From Rhodoferax bucti (lineage in GTDB: Bacteria > Pseudomonadota > Gammaproteobacteria > Burkholderiales > Burkholderiaceae_C), in NCBI RefSeq assembly GCF_005876985.1, contig NZ_VAHD01000001.1:992001-1056000 (forward strand): 64,000 nt of DNA. The letters run 5' to 3'. Below the pieces are notes generated by a model that saw only the letters and a program-made list of their open reading frames with translations, was not told the DNA's origin and ran no database searches. Positions 25,727-33,198 of this stretch are shown piece after piece (position 1 is the first letter of the stretch; each line of letters begins with the position of its first letter). Position numbers and translations under genes: made by a program.

Positions 25727-25767
25727 CTGCTTGCGCACATTCTGTAAGCGCTAGCGGCCAATTTGGC
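25711..25767 (+). repeat. Dispersed repeat copy 5, supplying the waaF stop
   Basis: GCTATCAGTTTTGTAGCTGC, then TTGCGCACATTCTGTAAGCG and CTAGCGGCCAATTT, is one of the best family matches. The waaF TAG stop (25724-25726) is the TAG of GTAGCTGC. Confidence 0.92.
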
Positions 25768-25769
25768 AC

Positions 25770-25796
25770 AAAAAAAAGCCACCCGAGGGTGGCTTT
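25770..25796 (-). terminator. Rho-independent terminator (mainly minus strand)
   Basis: GCCACCC and GGGTGGC form a tight stem. On the minus strand it is followed by eight T (25777-25770); on the plus strand only three T follow. It may serve both directions, but the better fit is a leftward transcript. Confidence 0.75.
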
Positions 25797-25900
25797 GTAA
25801 AGTCCCCGGAGGGACGTCGTTGGAACCTGTTGAAGGAGGCCTATTGATTGGCCTTCTCTTCTATCCTTGTGAACTGTGACAGCAGCTGGGATGAATTTTC
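25797..25900 (-). ncRNA. Possible small RNA or structured 3-prime region
   Basis: Between the kinase gene stop (26009) and the leftward terminator lie two further small hairpins, AGGCC/GGCCT (25837-25854) and GTCCC/GGGAC (25802-25815). No convincing reading frame is present. It could be the long 3-prime untranslated region of the kinase mRNA or a processed small RNA. The right-hand boundary is a guess. Confidence 0.25.
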
Positions 25901-26008
25901 CAGCGATGGCGCACAAAGTGCCATCCCCCATTCGGGTGAATTTGCACACTTTTCCAAAAATTTTTGCGGCTGTGCAGCATTTTTGGGTCTACCACCGGGT
26001 TCGGGCCC

Positions 26009-26689
26009 TCAAAACGAGGGCAGCACCCAGTCCGCCCGGTGTTGGGTGGCGTTGATGCGCACGGCGTTGGGCTCGTCGGTGCTGGCAATCCAGTCGCGTG
26101 CGGCCTGCTCGCTGCGGCCGTAGCGCATGTGCCGCTCCAGCAACCGCGTGTGGCGCACGCCGGGGTCCAGGTCGAGGTACCAGGCTTCGTCCAGCAAGGC
26201 ACGCACGCCGGCCCAGGGCCCTTCGTCCATCAGCAGGTAATTGCCCTCGGTGATCACCAGCGGCTTGTCCGCGTGGACGGAGATGCTGCCGGCAATGGAC
26301 TCTTCCAGCGTGCGGTCAAAGTCCGGGGCGTACACAGTGTCGCCTGCCTGTTGCGCACGAATGCGCTGTAGCAAATGCACATAGCCGGCGCTGTCAAAAG
26401 TCTGGGGCGCGCCTTTGCAGTGGCGCAGGCCCAGGCGTTCCAGCTCGCGGTTGGCTAGGTGAAATCCGTCCATGGGCAGGTACTGGCTGCGGGTGCTGAA
26501 GTGCTGCTGCAAGGTCTGCGCCAGTGTCGATTTGCCGGCCCCCGGCCCAGCGGCAATGCCCAGAATGACGCGCCGGCCCTGCGCCAAGAGCGCTTCGACC
26601 CGCGCAAGGGCCTCGGCGGGCAGCGTCACGGTGGGCGGTGAGGTGGTGGTGGGAGTCGAAATATTTGCAGCGGGATTAGGGTTTTCCAT
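26009..26689 (-). CDS. P-loop kinase of the frc cluster (FrcK-like)
   Basis: This 226-residue P-loop protein has Walker A GIAAGPGAGKSTLAQTL, then YLPMDGFHLANREL and an EGNYLLMDEGPW segment. It belongs to the uridine kinase/phosphoribulokinase-like superfamily of sugar or nucleoside kinases. The N-terminal 25 residues are a Thr/Pro-rich tail. The start at 26689 (MENPNPAANIS) was chosen because the longer reading runs through frcB. It diverges from the transporter genes and shares their operator region. In Sinorhizobium the fructose transporter operon frcBCAK includes a related kinase, so phosphorylation of the imported sugar is a fair inference. Confidence 0.8.
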   Translation of the reverse strand: MENPNPAANISTPTTTSPPTVTLPAEALARVEALLAQGRRVILGIAAGPGAGKSTLAQTLQQHFSTRSQYLPMDGFHLANRELERLGLRHCKGAPQTFDSAGYVHLLQRIRAQQAGDTVYAPDFDRTLEESIAGSISVHADKPLVITEGNYLLMDEGPWAGVRALLDEAWYLDLDPGVRHTRLLERHMRYGRSEQAARDWIASTDEPNAVRINATQHRADWVLPSF

Positions 26690-26690
26690 A

Positions 26691-26711
26691 ATTAAAGTAA
26701 CTTGATTTAAT
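26691..26711. promoter_or_regulatory. Candidate operator for the ROK regulator
   Basis: ATTAAA-GTAACTTGA-TTTAAT is a perfect 6-bp inverted repeat with a 9-base spacer in an AT-rich patch, in contrast to its GC-rich surroundings. It lies one base before the kinase start and about 110 before frcB, a suitable place to control both directions. Confidence 0.5.
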
Positions 26712-26760
26712 AAGGTTTCAAAGTCTATAGTTCCGCCACGCCGAAACCAGAGCGTAGTTG

Positions 26761-26778
26761 CCCGGGGAGTCCCCCGGG
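26761..26778 (+). promoter_or_regulatory. Leader hairpin upstream of frcB
   Basis: CCCGGGG and CCCCGGG pair across a four-base loop (AGTC) and are followed by TTT. It lies about 40 bases before the frcB ATG. It could be a weak attenuator or a stabilising 5-prime stem. Confidence 0.5.
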
Positions 26779-26818
26779 TTTCATGACCACAAGTGTCGTA
26801 CCGACCGAGGAGACTTGA

Positions 26819-27805
26819 ATGAAAAAATCCGCACCCCTGATCTTGTCCGCATTGGCTTTGGCCGCTTCTGGCGCATTTGCCGCTAACGAACCCGTGATCG
26901 GCCTGATCACCAAAACCGAAACCAACCCCTTCTTCGTGAAGATGAAGGAAGGCGCTGCCGCTGAAGCCAAGAAGCTCGGCGCCAAGCTGCTGACCGCTTC
27001 TGGCAAAAAGGACGGCGACACCGCCTCCCAAATCGCCGCGATTGAAAACATGACCGCCCGCGGTGCCAAGACCATTCTGATCACCTACTCGGGTGACGCC
27101 GTGATCCCCGCAGTGAAAAAGGCCCAGGAAAAAGGCGTGCAAGTCATCGCTCTGGACAGCCCGTTTGAAGGCGCTGACGCTTTGTTCGCCACCGACAACT
27201 ACAAGGCCGGCGAGCTGATCGGTCAGTACGCCAAGGCTTCTTTGGGTGGCAAGCCCGCCAAGATCGCCATGTTGGACCTGTTCCCCGGCCACCCTGTGGG
27301 TGCCCAGCGCCACAACGGCTTCATGAAGGGTTTCGGCCTGCAAGCCAATGACGCCAAGTCCAACGAGCTGTCCAAGACCGCAGAAACTGTGTGCGCGGCC
27401 GACACCGACGGCAACCAGGCCAAGGGCCAGACCGCCATGGAAACCTGTTTGCAAAAGGACCCGGCCATCAACGTGGTCTACACCATCAATGAACCCGCTG
27501 CTGCCGGTGCTTACAACGCACTGAAGAAGGCCGGCAAGGAAAAAGGCGTGCTCATCCTGTCGGTGGACGGCGGTTGCGCTGGCATTGCAGACGTGGGCAA
27601 GGGTGTGATCGCAGCTACCTCGCAGCAATACCCCTTGAAGATGGCTTCCATGGGTGTGGCCGCTGGTGTGGAATACGCCAAGACCGGCAAGAAGGCATCT
27701 GGCTACGTGGACACCGGCGTGACCCTGATTGCAGGCAAGCCCGTGGCTGGCGTGGACAGCAAAGACGTCAAGGTCGGTACCGACCTGTGCTGGGGCAAGA
27801 AGTAA
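26819..27805 (+). CDS. frcB: Periplasmic sugar-binding protein of the frc ABC transporter
   Basis: This 328-residue exported receptor has a signal peptide ending ASGAFA and the type I periplasmic binding fold. Landmarks are VIGLITKTETNPFFVKMKEG, where Asn and Phe residues line the sugar pocket, then ALDSPFEGADALFATDNYKAG and VVYTINEPAAAGAY. The sequence closely resembles the fructose receptor FrcB as I remember it, although ribose or related sugars cannot be excluded. The ribosome site GAGGAGA is strong. Lysine-rich, low-bias codon use suggests high expression. It is followed by a large intercistronic hairpin, then the permease and ATPase genes. Confidence 0.88.
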   Translation: MKKSAPLILSALALAASGAFAANEPVIGLITKTETNPFFVKMKEGAAAEAKKLGAKLLTASGKKDGDTASQIAAIENMTARGAKTILITYSGDAVIPAVKKAQEKGVQVIALDSPFEGADALFATDNYKAGELIGQYAKASLGGKPAKIAMLDLFPGHPVGAQRHNGFMKGFGLQANDAKSNELSKTAETVCAADTDGNQAKGQTAMETCLQKDPAINVVYTINEPAAAGAYNALKKAGKEKGVLILSVDGGCAGIADVGKGVIAATSQQYPLKMASMGVAAGVEYAKTGKKASGYVDTGVTLIAGKPVAGVDSKDVKVGTDLCWGKK

Positions 27806-27837
27806 GCTGAAACGGGCTCACGCCGTGTGGGCCTCGC

Positions 27838-27870
27838 GGCCCGGAGGTCAGAGTGTTCTGACGCCGGGCC
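27838..27870 (+). promoter_or_regulatory. Intercistronic stem-loop between frcB and frcC
   Basis: GGCCCGG pairs with CCGGGCC, and inside it GTCAGA pairs with TCTGAC around a GTGT loop. Only a weak T-rich stretch (TTCTCT) follows. The position fits partial termination or 3-prime protection that raises receptor levels over the membrane parts. Confidence 0.65.
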
Positions 27871-27961
27871 TTCTCTGTGGACCCGATGACAGAACTCATC
27901 GCAAGCCGCATTTTCCGATTTTGTTTTTATGGCGCCGCGTGGCTCCCCCTTGGAACCTTCC

Positions 27962-28921
27962 ATGGCTCAACCTACCCCTAAAAAAATCCCTTGGGCGATG
28001 CTCGGCCCTTGGCTGGCCCTGTTGGCGGCATGCGCGTTTTTTGCGACGCAATCAGACCGCTTTTTGACCGGGGAAAACCTTTCGCTGGTGCTGCAGCAGG
28101 TCATGATCGTTGGCGTGTTAGCCATTGGCCAGACCTTGATCATCCTGACCGCCGGCATCGACCTGTCTTGCGGGATGGTGATGGCGCTGGGCGGCATCAT
28201 CATGACCAAGTTCACCATGGACTTGGGCCTCCCCCCTGTGGTGGGGATCGCCTGCGGTATCGGTGTCACAGCCCTGTTCGGTTTGCTGAACGGCTTGTTG
28301 GTTACCAAGGTCAAGTTGCCCTCGTTCATAGTGACGCTAGGCACCATGAACATCGCCTTCGCGATTACCCAGATTTACTCTGAAGCCCAGACTGTGGGTG
28401 ATTTGCCCGAGGTGATGACAGGCTTGGGCAACACCTTTACCCTGGGCGGCACCTCGGTGGCGTGGGGCACGGTGGTGATGTTGGCTTTGTACGTCCTCGC
28501 ATGGCACCTGCTGCGTGACACCGCCTCCGGCCGCCACGTGTACGCCGTGGGTAACAACCCCGAAGCCGTGCGCCTGAGCGGTATCTCGGTGGAGCGTGTT
28601 CTGTTGGGTGTTTACGTGCTTGCCGGCGTGCTGTATGGCATTGCCGCTCTTCTTTCTGTAGCGCGTACCGGTGTGGGCGACCCGCAGGCCGGCCAGACTG
28701 AAAACCTGGATGCCATCACCGCTGTGGTGCTGGGGGGCACGTCGCTCTTCGGCGGGCGGGGTGTGATTTTGGGTTCCTTGGTGGGCGCGGTGATTGTGGG
28801 CGTGTTCCGCAACGGGCTTACCCTGATGGACGTGGCTTCGGTCTACCAGACCTTGATCACCGGCATTCTGGTCATCCTGGCGGTGGCCGCAGACCAACTT
28901 TCTCGCAAGGGAGCTCGCTGA
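27962..28921 (+). CDS. frcC: Sugar ABC transporter permease
   Basis: This 319-residue inner-membrane permease of the RbsC/FrcC family has about nine or ten hydrophobic segments. Landmarks are VLAIGQTLIILTAGIDLSCG, PSFIVTLGTMNIAFAIT, YAVGNNPEAVRLSGISV and the coupling region LDAITAVVLGGTSLFGGRGV. It forms the channel for the sugar delivered by FrcB. The start at 27962 (MAQPTPKKIPWAM) follows GGAA; a longer reading would begin inside the leader. It is followed by frcA after one base. Confidence 0.9.
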   Translation: MAQPTPKKIPWAMLGPWLALLAACAFFATQSDRFLTGENLSLVLQQVMIVGVLAIGQTLIILTAGIDLSCGMVMALGGIIMTKFTMDLGLPPVVGIACGIGVTALFGLLNGLLVTKVKLPSFIVTLGTMNIAFAITQIYSEAQTVGDLPEVMTGLGNTFTLGGTSVAWGTVVMLALYVLAWHLLRDTASGRHVYAVGNNPEAVRLSGISVERVLLGVYVLAGVLYGIAALLSVARTGVGDPQAGQTENLDAITAVVLGGTSLFGGRGVILGSLVGAVIVGVFRNGLTLMDVASVYQTLITGILVILAVAADQLSRKGAR

Positions 28922-28922
28922 T

Positions 28923-29711
28923 ATGTCCACTCCCCAAATCGTTCTTAAAGCCAGTGGCCTGGTGAAGCGCTACGGCGGTGTCACGGCGCTGGATGGCGTG
29001 GACTTCGAGCTGCGCGCCGGTGAGATCTTGGCGGTCATTGGTGATAACGGCGCTGGCAAGTCCAGCCTGATCAAAGCCCTGTCGGGCGCCGTGGTGCCGG
29101 ATGAGGGCACCATGGAGCTCGATGGCAAGTCCGTGCTGTTTCGCTCGCCCATCGACGCGCGTCGCCATGGCATTGAAACCGTGTACCAGGATTTGGCGGT
29201 GGCACCTGCCATGTCGATTGCCGAGAACCTGTTTCTGGGCCGTGAGTTGCGCCGCCCCGGCGTGCTGGGCAGCGTGTTCCGTTCGCTGGACAAAAAACGC
29301 ATGCTGGACGAAGCCATCAGCCGCATGAATGACCTCAAGGTCGGCATCCGCTCCATGACGCAGGCGGTGGAAACGCTCTCCGGAGGCCAACGCCAGTGCG
29401 TCGCGGTGGCCCGTGCGGCGGCGTTCGCGCAGCACGTGGTCATCATGGACGAGCCCACCGCCGCCTTGGGCGTGAAGGAGGGCAATATGGTGCTGGAGCT
29501 GATCCGCCGGGTGCGCGACAAGGGCTTGCCAGTGATCCTGATCAGCCACAATATGCCCCATGTGTTTGAGATTGCGGACCGCATCCACATCCAGCGCCTA
29601 GGCAAGCGGGCCTGTGTGGTCAACCCCAAGGCCATCAGCATGAGTGACACTGTTGCGGTGATGACAGGTGCCAAAGCCGTGGAAGACTTGCCGGAGTCGG
29701 CGCTCGCCTGA
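28923..29711 (+). CDS. frcA: Sugar ABC transporter ATP-binding protein
   Basis: This 262-residue single ATPase domain energises the transporter. Walker A is GDNGAGKSSLIKAL, the Q-loop VYQDLAVAP, signature LSGGQRQ, Walker B VVIMDEPTAA and the switch His in LISHNMPHV. Like FrcA, and unlike RbsA, it has one nucleotide-binding domain and probably works as a homodimer. It is the third gene of the frcBCA operon. Confidence 0.92.
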   Translation: MSTPQIVLKASGLVKRYGGVTALDGVDFELRAGEILAVIGDNGAGKSSLIKALSGAVVPDEGTMELDGKSVLFRSPIDARRHGIETVYQDLAVAPAMSIAENLFLGRELRRPGVLGSVFRSLDKKRMLDEAISRMNDLKVGIRSMTQAVETLSGGQRQCVAVARAAAFAQHVVIMDEPTAALGVKEGNMVLELIRRVRDKGLPVILISHNMPHVFEIADRIHIQRLGKRACVVNPKAISMSDTVAVMTGAKAVEDLPESALA

Positions 29712-29803
29712 GAGCGATGGGAAAGCGCTGGCCGTGGGATCGGGAAAATCCTCTAAAAACTTTTCCGCCGGGCGGAGAGTTCCTAGGGGAAAATCCGCCC
29801 ACC

Positions 29804-31063
29804 ATGAATCTTGATGCCCCTCTGCCGAACGCCATTCCCGACGCCCTTGCACTTTCAAGTGCCTCTGCGCCGCCGGTGCTGCGGCCGCGCGGGTCCAACC
29901 ATGTGGGCATGCGCCAGTTCAATGAACGGGTGGTGCTCCAGGCCATCCGCCTCAATGGCAGCTTGCCCAAGGCCGATCTGGCCCGCCTCACCGGGCTGAC
30001 GGCGCAAACCATCGGGCTGATTACGACCCGCCTGGAAGACGACGGCTTGCTGCTGCGGCAAGACCGCGTCCGCGGCCGCATCGGTCAGCCCTCGGTGCCG
30101 ATGGCGCTGAACCCGGACGGTGCGTTCTCCATGGGGATCAAAATCGGCCGGCGCAGCGCAGACTGGTTGCTGGTGGATTTCACCGGCGCGGTGCGGATGC
30201 GCGAAACACTGCCCTACGACTTCCCCGACGCCGAAGTGCTGCTGCCTGAAGTGCAAAAGCGCATGCGCGCCCTGCAAGAGGGCTTGGGCCCCCTGGCCCA
30301 GCGGATTGTGGGCGTGGGGGTGGCGGCTCCGTTCAACTTGGGGGGCTGGCACAAGATGCTGGGCCTTTCCCAAACCGTGTCGGACCAGTGGAACCATATC
30401 GACTTGGCCGCCCAGGTGCAGGCCATGACCGATGTGCCGGTGAGCTTTGCCAAAGACACCCAGGCCGCTTGCGTGGCCGAGCTGGTGTCCGGCCGGGGCC
30501 GGGACCTCAAGAGCTTTTTGTATTTGTTTGTGGACACCTTTGTGGGCGGCGGGCTGGTGCTCAACTCGCACCTGCATGGCGGCATCCACGGCAATGCGGG
30601 TGCGGTGGCCTCGCTGCCCTTGCAAGTGGCCAGCGGCGGTACGGTGCCCGAGCAGTTGCTGGCGCACGCCTCGCTGTGGGAGCTGGAGCAGCACTACAAA
30701 GAACGTGGACTGGACCCCAGCGCCGCCTACGACGACCGTGCCATGGAAGGCGCCCATGCCCCGGTGACTGACGCCTGGATTGCCAGCGCAGCCCAAGGTC
30801 TGGCGCAGTGCGTGGTCAGTGGCACGGCCTTTTTGGATATCGACGCGGTGGTGATCGACGGCTCTTTCTCCCGCCCCATGCTCAAGCGGGTGATTGAGCA
30901 AACCACGCTGGCACTGCGCAACTACAACTGGGAAGGCATCTGGCCGGCCAAGGTGATTGCGGGCAGCATGGGTTCGGACGCCCGGGCCTTGGGGGGCGCC
31001 TTGCTGCCCCTGCACGAGAACTTTGCACCGGACCGGGATTTGTTCCTGAAAGTGACCGGCTGA
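29804..31063 (+). CDS. ROK-family transcriptional regulator (FrcR-like)
   Basis: This 419-residue protein has an N-terminal winged helix-turn-helix (NERVVLQAIRLNGSLPKADLARL and GLTAQTIGLITTRL). A ROK sugar-kinase-like domain follows (GIKIGRRSADWLLVDFTG, GVGVAAPFNLGGW). The ATP and zinc motifs of true ROK kinases are weakened; SHLHGGIHGNAG holds only part of the usual signature. It is therefore a sugar-sensing repressor, probably of frcBCA and the divergent kinase. The start at 29804 is the best choice, with ATG at 29909 also possible. It lies 92 bases after frcA. Confidence 0.88.
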   Translation: MNLDAPLPNAIPDALALSSASAPPVLRPRGSNHVGMRQFNERVVLQAIRLNGSLPKADLARLTGLTAQTIGLITTRLEDDGLLLRQDRVRGRIGQPSVPMALNPDGAFSMGIKIGRRSADWLLVDFTGAVRMRETLPYDFPDAEVLLPEVQKRMRALQEGLGPLAQRIVGVGVAAPFNLGGWHKMLGLSQTVSDQWNHIDLAAQVQAMTDVPVSFAKDTQAACVAELVSGRGRDLKSFLYLFVDTFVGGGLVLNSHLHGGIHGNAGAVASLPLQVASGGTVPEQLLAHASLWELEQHYKERGLDPSAAYDDRAMEGAHAPVTDAWIASAAQGLAQCVVSGTAFLDIDAVVIDGSFSRPMLKRVIEQTTLALRNYNWEGIWPAKVIAGSMGSDARALGGALLPLHENFAPDRDLFLKVTG

Positions 31064-31096
31064 TCGCCGGTGCCGGGCCTCTTGGCAGACTGAGAC

Positions 31097-32347
31097 TCAG
31101 GCTGTTTTCAGAGGCAGGCGGATTTCAAAACAGGCCCCGCCTTCGGGCCGGTTGCGGCAGGTGACGCTGCCGCCATGCCGCGTGGCAATGGACTTCACCA
31201 GCGCCAAGCCCAAGCCGACGCCGCCCTCGCGCTCTGAGGCGCCGGGCAGGCGGTAAAAGGGCTCAAAAATACGTTCTTGCTGGTCTGGGGGAACGCCGGG
31301 GCCACCGTCGCAGACCTGGATGACGGCCATGTCCGCCTCCTGTGCCAGCACCAAGTGGACTTCGCCGGCGCCGTAGCGGCGGGCGTTCTCCAGCAGGTTG
31401 CGCACCGCGCGGCGCAGCAGCTTGGCCACGCCGGGTACATCCAGTTCGGCCACCGCGACGTCCAGTTGCGCCTGGTTGCGGGCGCACTCCTCGGCGGCCA
31501 AGCCCACCAGGTCTACCTGCTCAATGGTGCCCAGGTCTGCCTCTTTGGCGTCCAGCCGGCTGGCCAGCAAAATCTCTTCAATCAGTTGGTCCAACTCGCT
31601 GATGTTGCGGGAAATCTCTTGCTTGAAGGCAGGGCTGGGGGAGCTGCCCATCAGCTCCAGGCCCATGCGGATGCGCGCGAGCGGGGAGCGCAGCTCGTGC
31701 GAGGCATTGGCCAGCAGGGACTTTTGTGAGGCCAGCAAGGTATCGCGCGACTTGACCAGGGTTTCAATCTGCTCGGCCGCATGGTTGAAGCGATCGGCCA
31801 AGAAGCCCACCTCGTCGTCGCCTTGCATGGGCACCCGGGCGCTCAGGTCGCCATTGCCCCAGCGCTCGACGCCGTGCTGCAGGGTTTCCAGCCGGCGGGT
31901 GAGGCGGCGGATGATGGGGTAGGTGCCCAAGGCCACCGCAATCGCCACCAGCGCCAGCGTCCAGACAAAGCCGAAGGGTGCGCGGAAGCTGCTGTTGGGC
32001 GGTTTGGGCAGGTGCAGGTGAATGGTTTGCCCGTCTTGCATGCGCACCAAAAATTCGGGGCCACGGCCAAAGCGGCCGGGGCGGTCGTCGTCGCGGTTGT
32101 CGGGGCCGTCGTCTTTGGCGTCGATGGCAGGGGGCGGGCTGCCCATCTCCAAGCCGGGTACCGGAGGTGGCCGGCTCAGCCGCGCACGGCCAGTGCCTAT
32201 GACTTCGCCGTACTCATTGCGCACCACCACTTCGCGCAGCGGGGGCTCGGTGGTCATGCGCCACGCCCAGCCGGCCAGCAGTGTGAGCACCATGACCGTC
32301 ACGATGACGGCCAGCCAGATGCGGACGTAGAGCTTGCGCAAAAACAC
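31097..32347 (-). CDS. Sensor histidine kinase
   Basis: This 416-residue kinase has an N-terminal helix (IWLAVIVTVMVLTLLAGWAW), a proline/aspartate-rich periplasmic loop (DGPDNRDDDRPG), a second helix (FVWTLALVAIAVALG), HAMP, an H-box ASHELRSPLARIRMGLEL, an N-box NLLENARRYGAG and G-boxes DGGPGVPP and GVGLGLALVKSIA. The layout resembles CpxA/RstB. It lies three bases downstream of its response regulator on the same strand. The signal is unknown. Confidence 0.92.
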   Translation of the reverse strand: MFLRKLYVRIWLAVIVTVMVLTLLAGWAWRMTTEPPLREVVVRNEYGEVIGTGRARLSRPPPVPGLEMGSPPPAIDAKDDGPDNRDDDRPGRFGRGPEFLVRMQDGQTIHLHLPKPPNSSFRAPFGFVWTLALVAIAVALGTYPIIRRLTRRLETLQHGVERWGNGDLSARVPMQGDDEVGFLADRFNHAAEQIETLVKSRDTLLASQKSLLANASHELRSPLARIRMGLELMGSSPSPAFKQEISRNISELDQLIEEILLASRLDAKEADLGTIEQVDLVGLAAEECARNQAQLDVAVAELDVPGVAKLLRRAVRNLLENARRYGAGEVHLVLAQEADMAVIQVCDGGPGVPPDQQERIFEPFYRLPGASEREGGVGLGLALVKSIATRHGGSVTCRNRPEGGACFEIRLPLKTA

Positions 32348-32350
32348 GGT

Positions 32351-33067
32351 TTAGTCCTGCTGGCGGGCAAACACATAGCCCACGCCACGCACGGTAAGAA
32401 TGCGCTTGGGGTCTTTGGCGTCCAGCTCAATGGCCGCGCGGATGCGGCCCATGTGCACGTCGATGGAGCGGTCAAAGGCCTCCAACTCCCGGCCGCGCAC
32501 GGCTTCCATGATCTGGTCGCGGGTCAGCACCCGCCCGGCGCGCTCAGCCAGCGCCACCAGCAGGTCGAACTGGTAGGACGTGAGTTCGCAAGGGTTGCCG
32601 GACACGGTGACGGTGCGGGCATCGCGGTCAATTTCCAGGCTGCCGAAGCGCATGGCTTTGCTATTGGTGGTGGGTGCCTCACCTTTGCGGCGCAGGATGG
32701 CGCGGATGCGGGCCAGCAGTTCGCGCGGCTCAAAGGGTTTGGGCAGGTAGTCGTCCGCACCGATCTCCAGGCCGATGATGCGGTCCATCGCGTCACCTTT
32801 GGCCGTGAGCATCAGCACGGGAACTTGTCCGATGGGGCCGGGCAGGGCGCGGATGCGGCGGCAGATTTCCAGGCCGTCCATGTCGGGCAGCATCAGGTCC
32901 AGAATGACCAGCTCCGGGGCGTTGGTCGGGCTGTCAGGCGCCAAGCGGGCCAGGCCACTGTGGCCGTCGCCGGCGTGGGCCACGGTGAAACCGGATTGGT
33001 CCAGGTACTCGGCCACCATGGAGGCAAGCCGGGCGTCGTCTTCGATCATGAGCAGGTGTTGGCGCAT
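32351..33067 (-). CDS. OmpR-family response regulator
   Basis: This 238-residue regulator has receiver residues IEDD, the phospho-acceptor in LVILDLMLPDMDG, Thr in LMLTAKG and Lys in LPKPFEPREL. A C-terminal winged-helix domain (SYQFDLLVALAERAG and ILTVRGVGYVF) follows. It is closest in type to RstA/CpxR. It is the first gene of a two-gene operon with the kinase. A dispersed repeat copy lies upstream. Confidence 0.93.
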   Translation of the reverse strand: MRQHLLMIEDDARLASMVAEYLDQSGFTVAHAGDGHSGLARLAPDSPTNAPELVILDLMLPDMDGLEICRRIRALPGPIGQVPVLMLTAKGDAMDRIIGLEIGADDYLPKPFEPRELLARIRAILRRKGEAPTTNSKAMRFGSLEIDRDARTVTVSGNPCELTSYQFDLLVALAERAGRVLTRDQIMEAVRGRELEAFDRSIDVHMGRIRAAIELDAKDPKRILTVRGVGYVFARQQD

Positions 33068-33140
33068 GGGGTCAGTCTATCCGGCAGGCCTGCGGGCCGG
33101 ATGCGCCGGCCTTGAAGTTTCCGTAAAGTTGGGTAAATTT

Positions 33141-33198
33141 CGCTATCAAATATATAGCTGCTTGCGCATGTTCAATCGGCGCTGGAGGGCTATTTGAT
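33141..33198 (+). repeat. Dispersed repeat copy 6, supplying the ampG stop
   Basis: CGCTATCAAATATATAGCTG, then CTTGCGCATGTTCAATCGGC and GCTGGAGGGCTATTTGATG, matches the family. The final CTATTTGATG contains the reverse complement of the ampG stop (TAG) and its last codons. Confidence 0.9.

Noticed and set aside
25695..25949. 84-codon minus-strand frame across the waaF end
   Set aside because: It runs through the terminator and the repeat, has no ribosome site and no coding character.
26690..27628. N-terminal extension of the kinase frame through frcB
   Set aside because: It reads frcB backwards. The kinase start at 26689 sits next to the operator and gives normal length.
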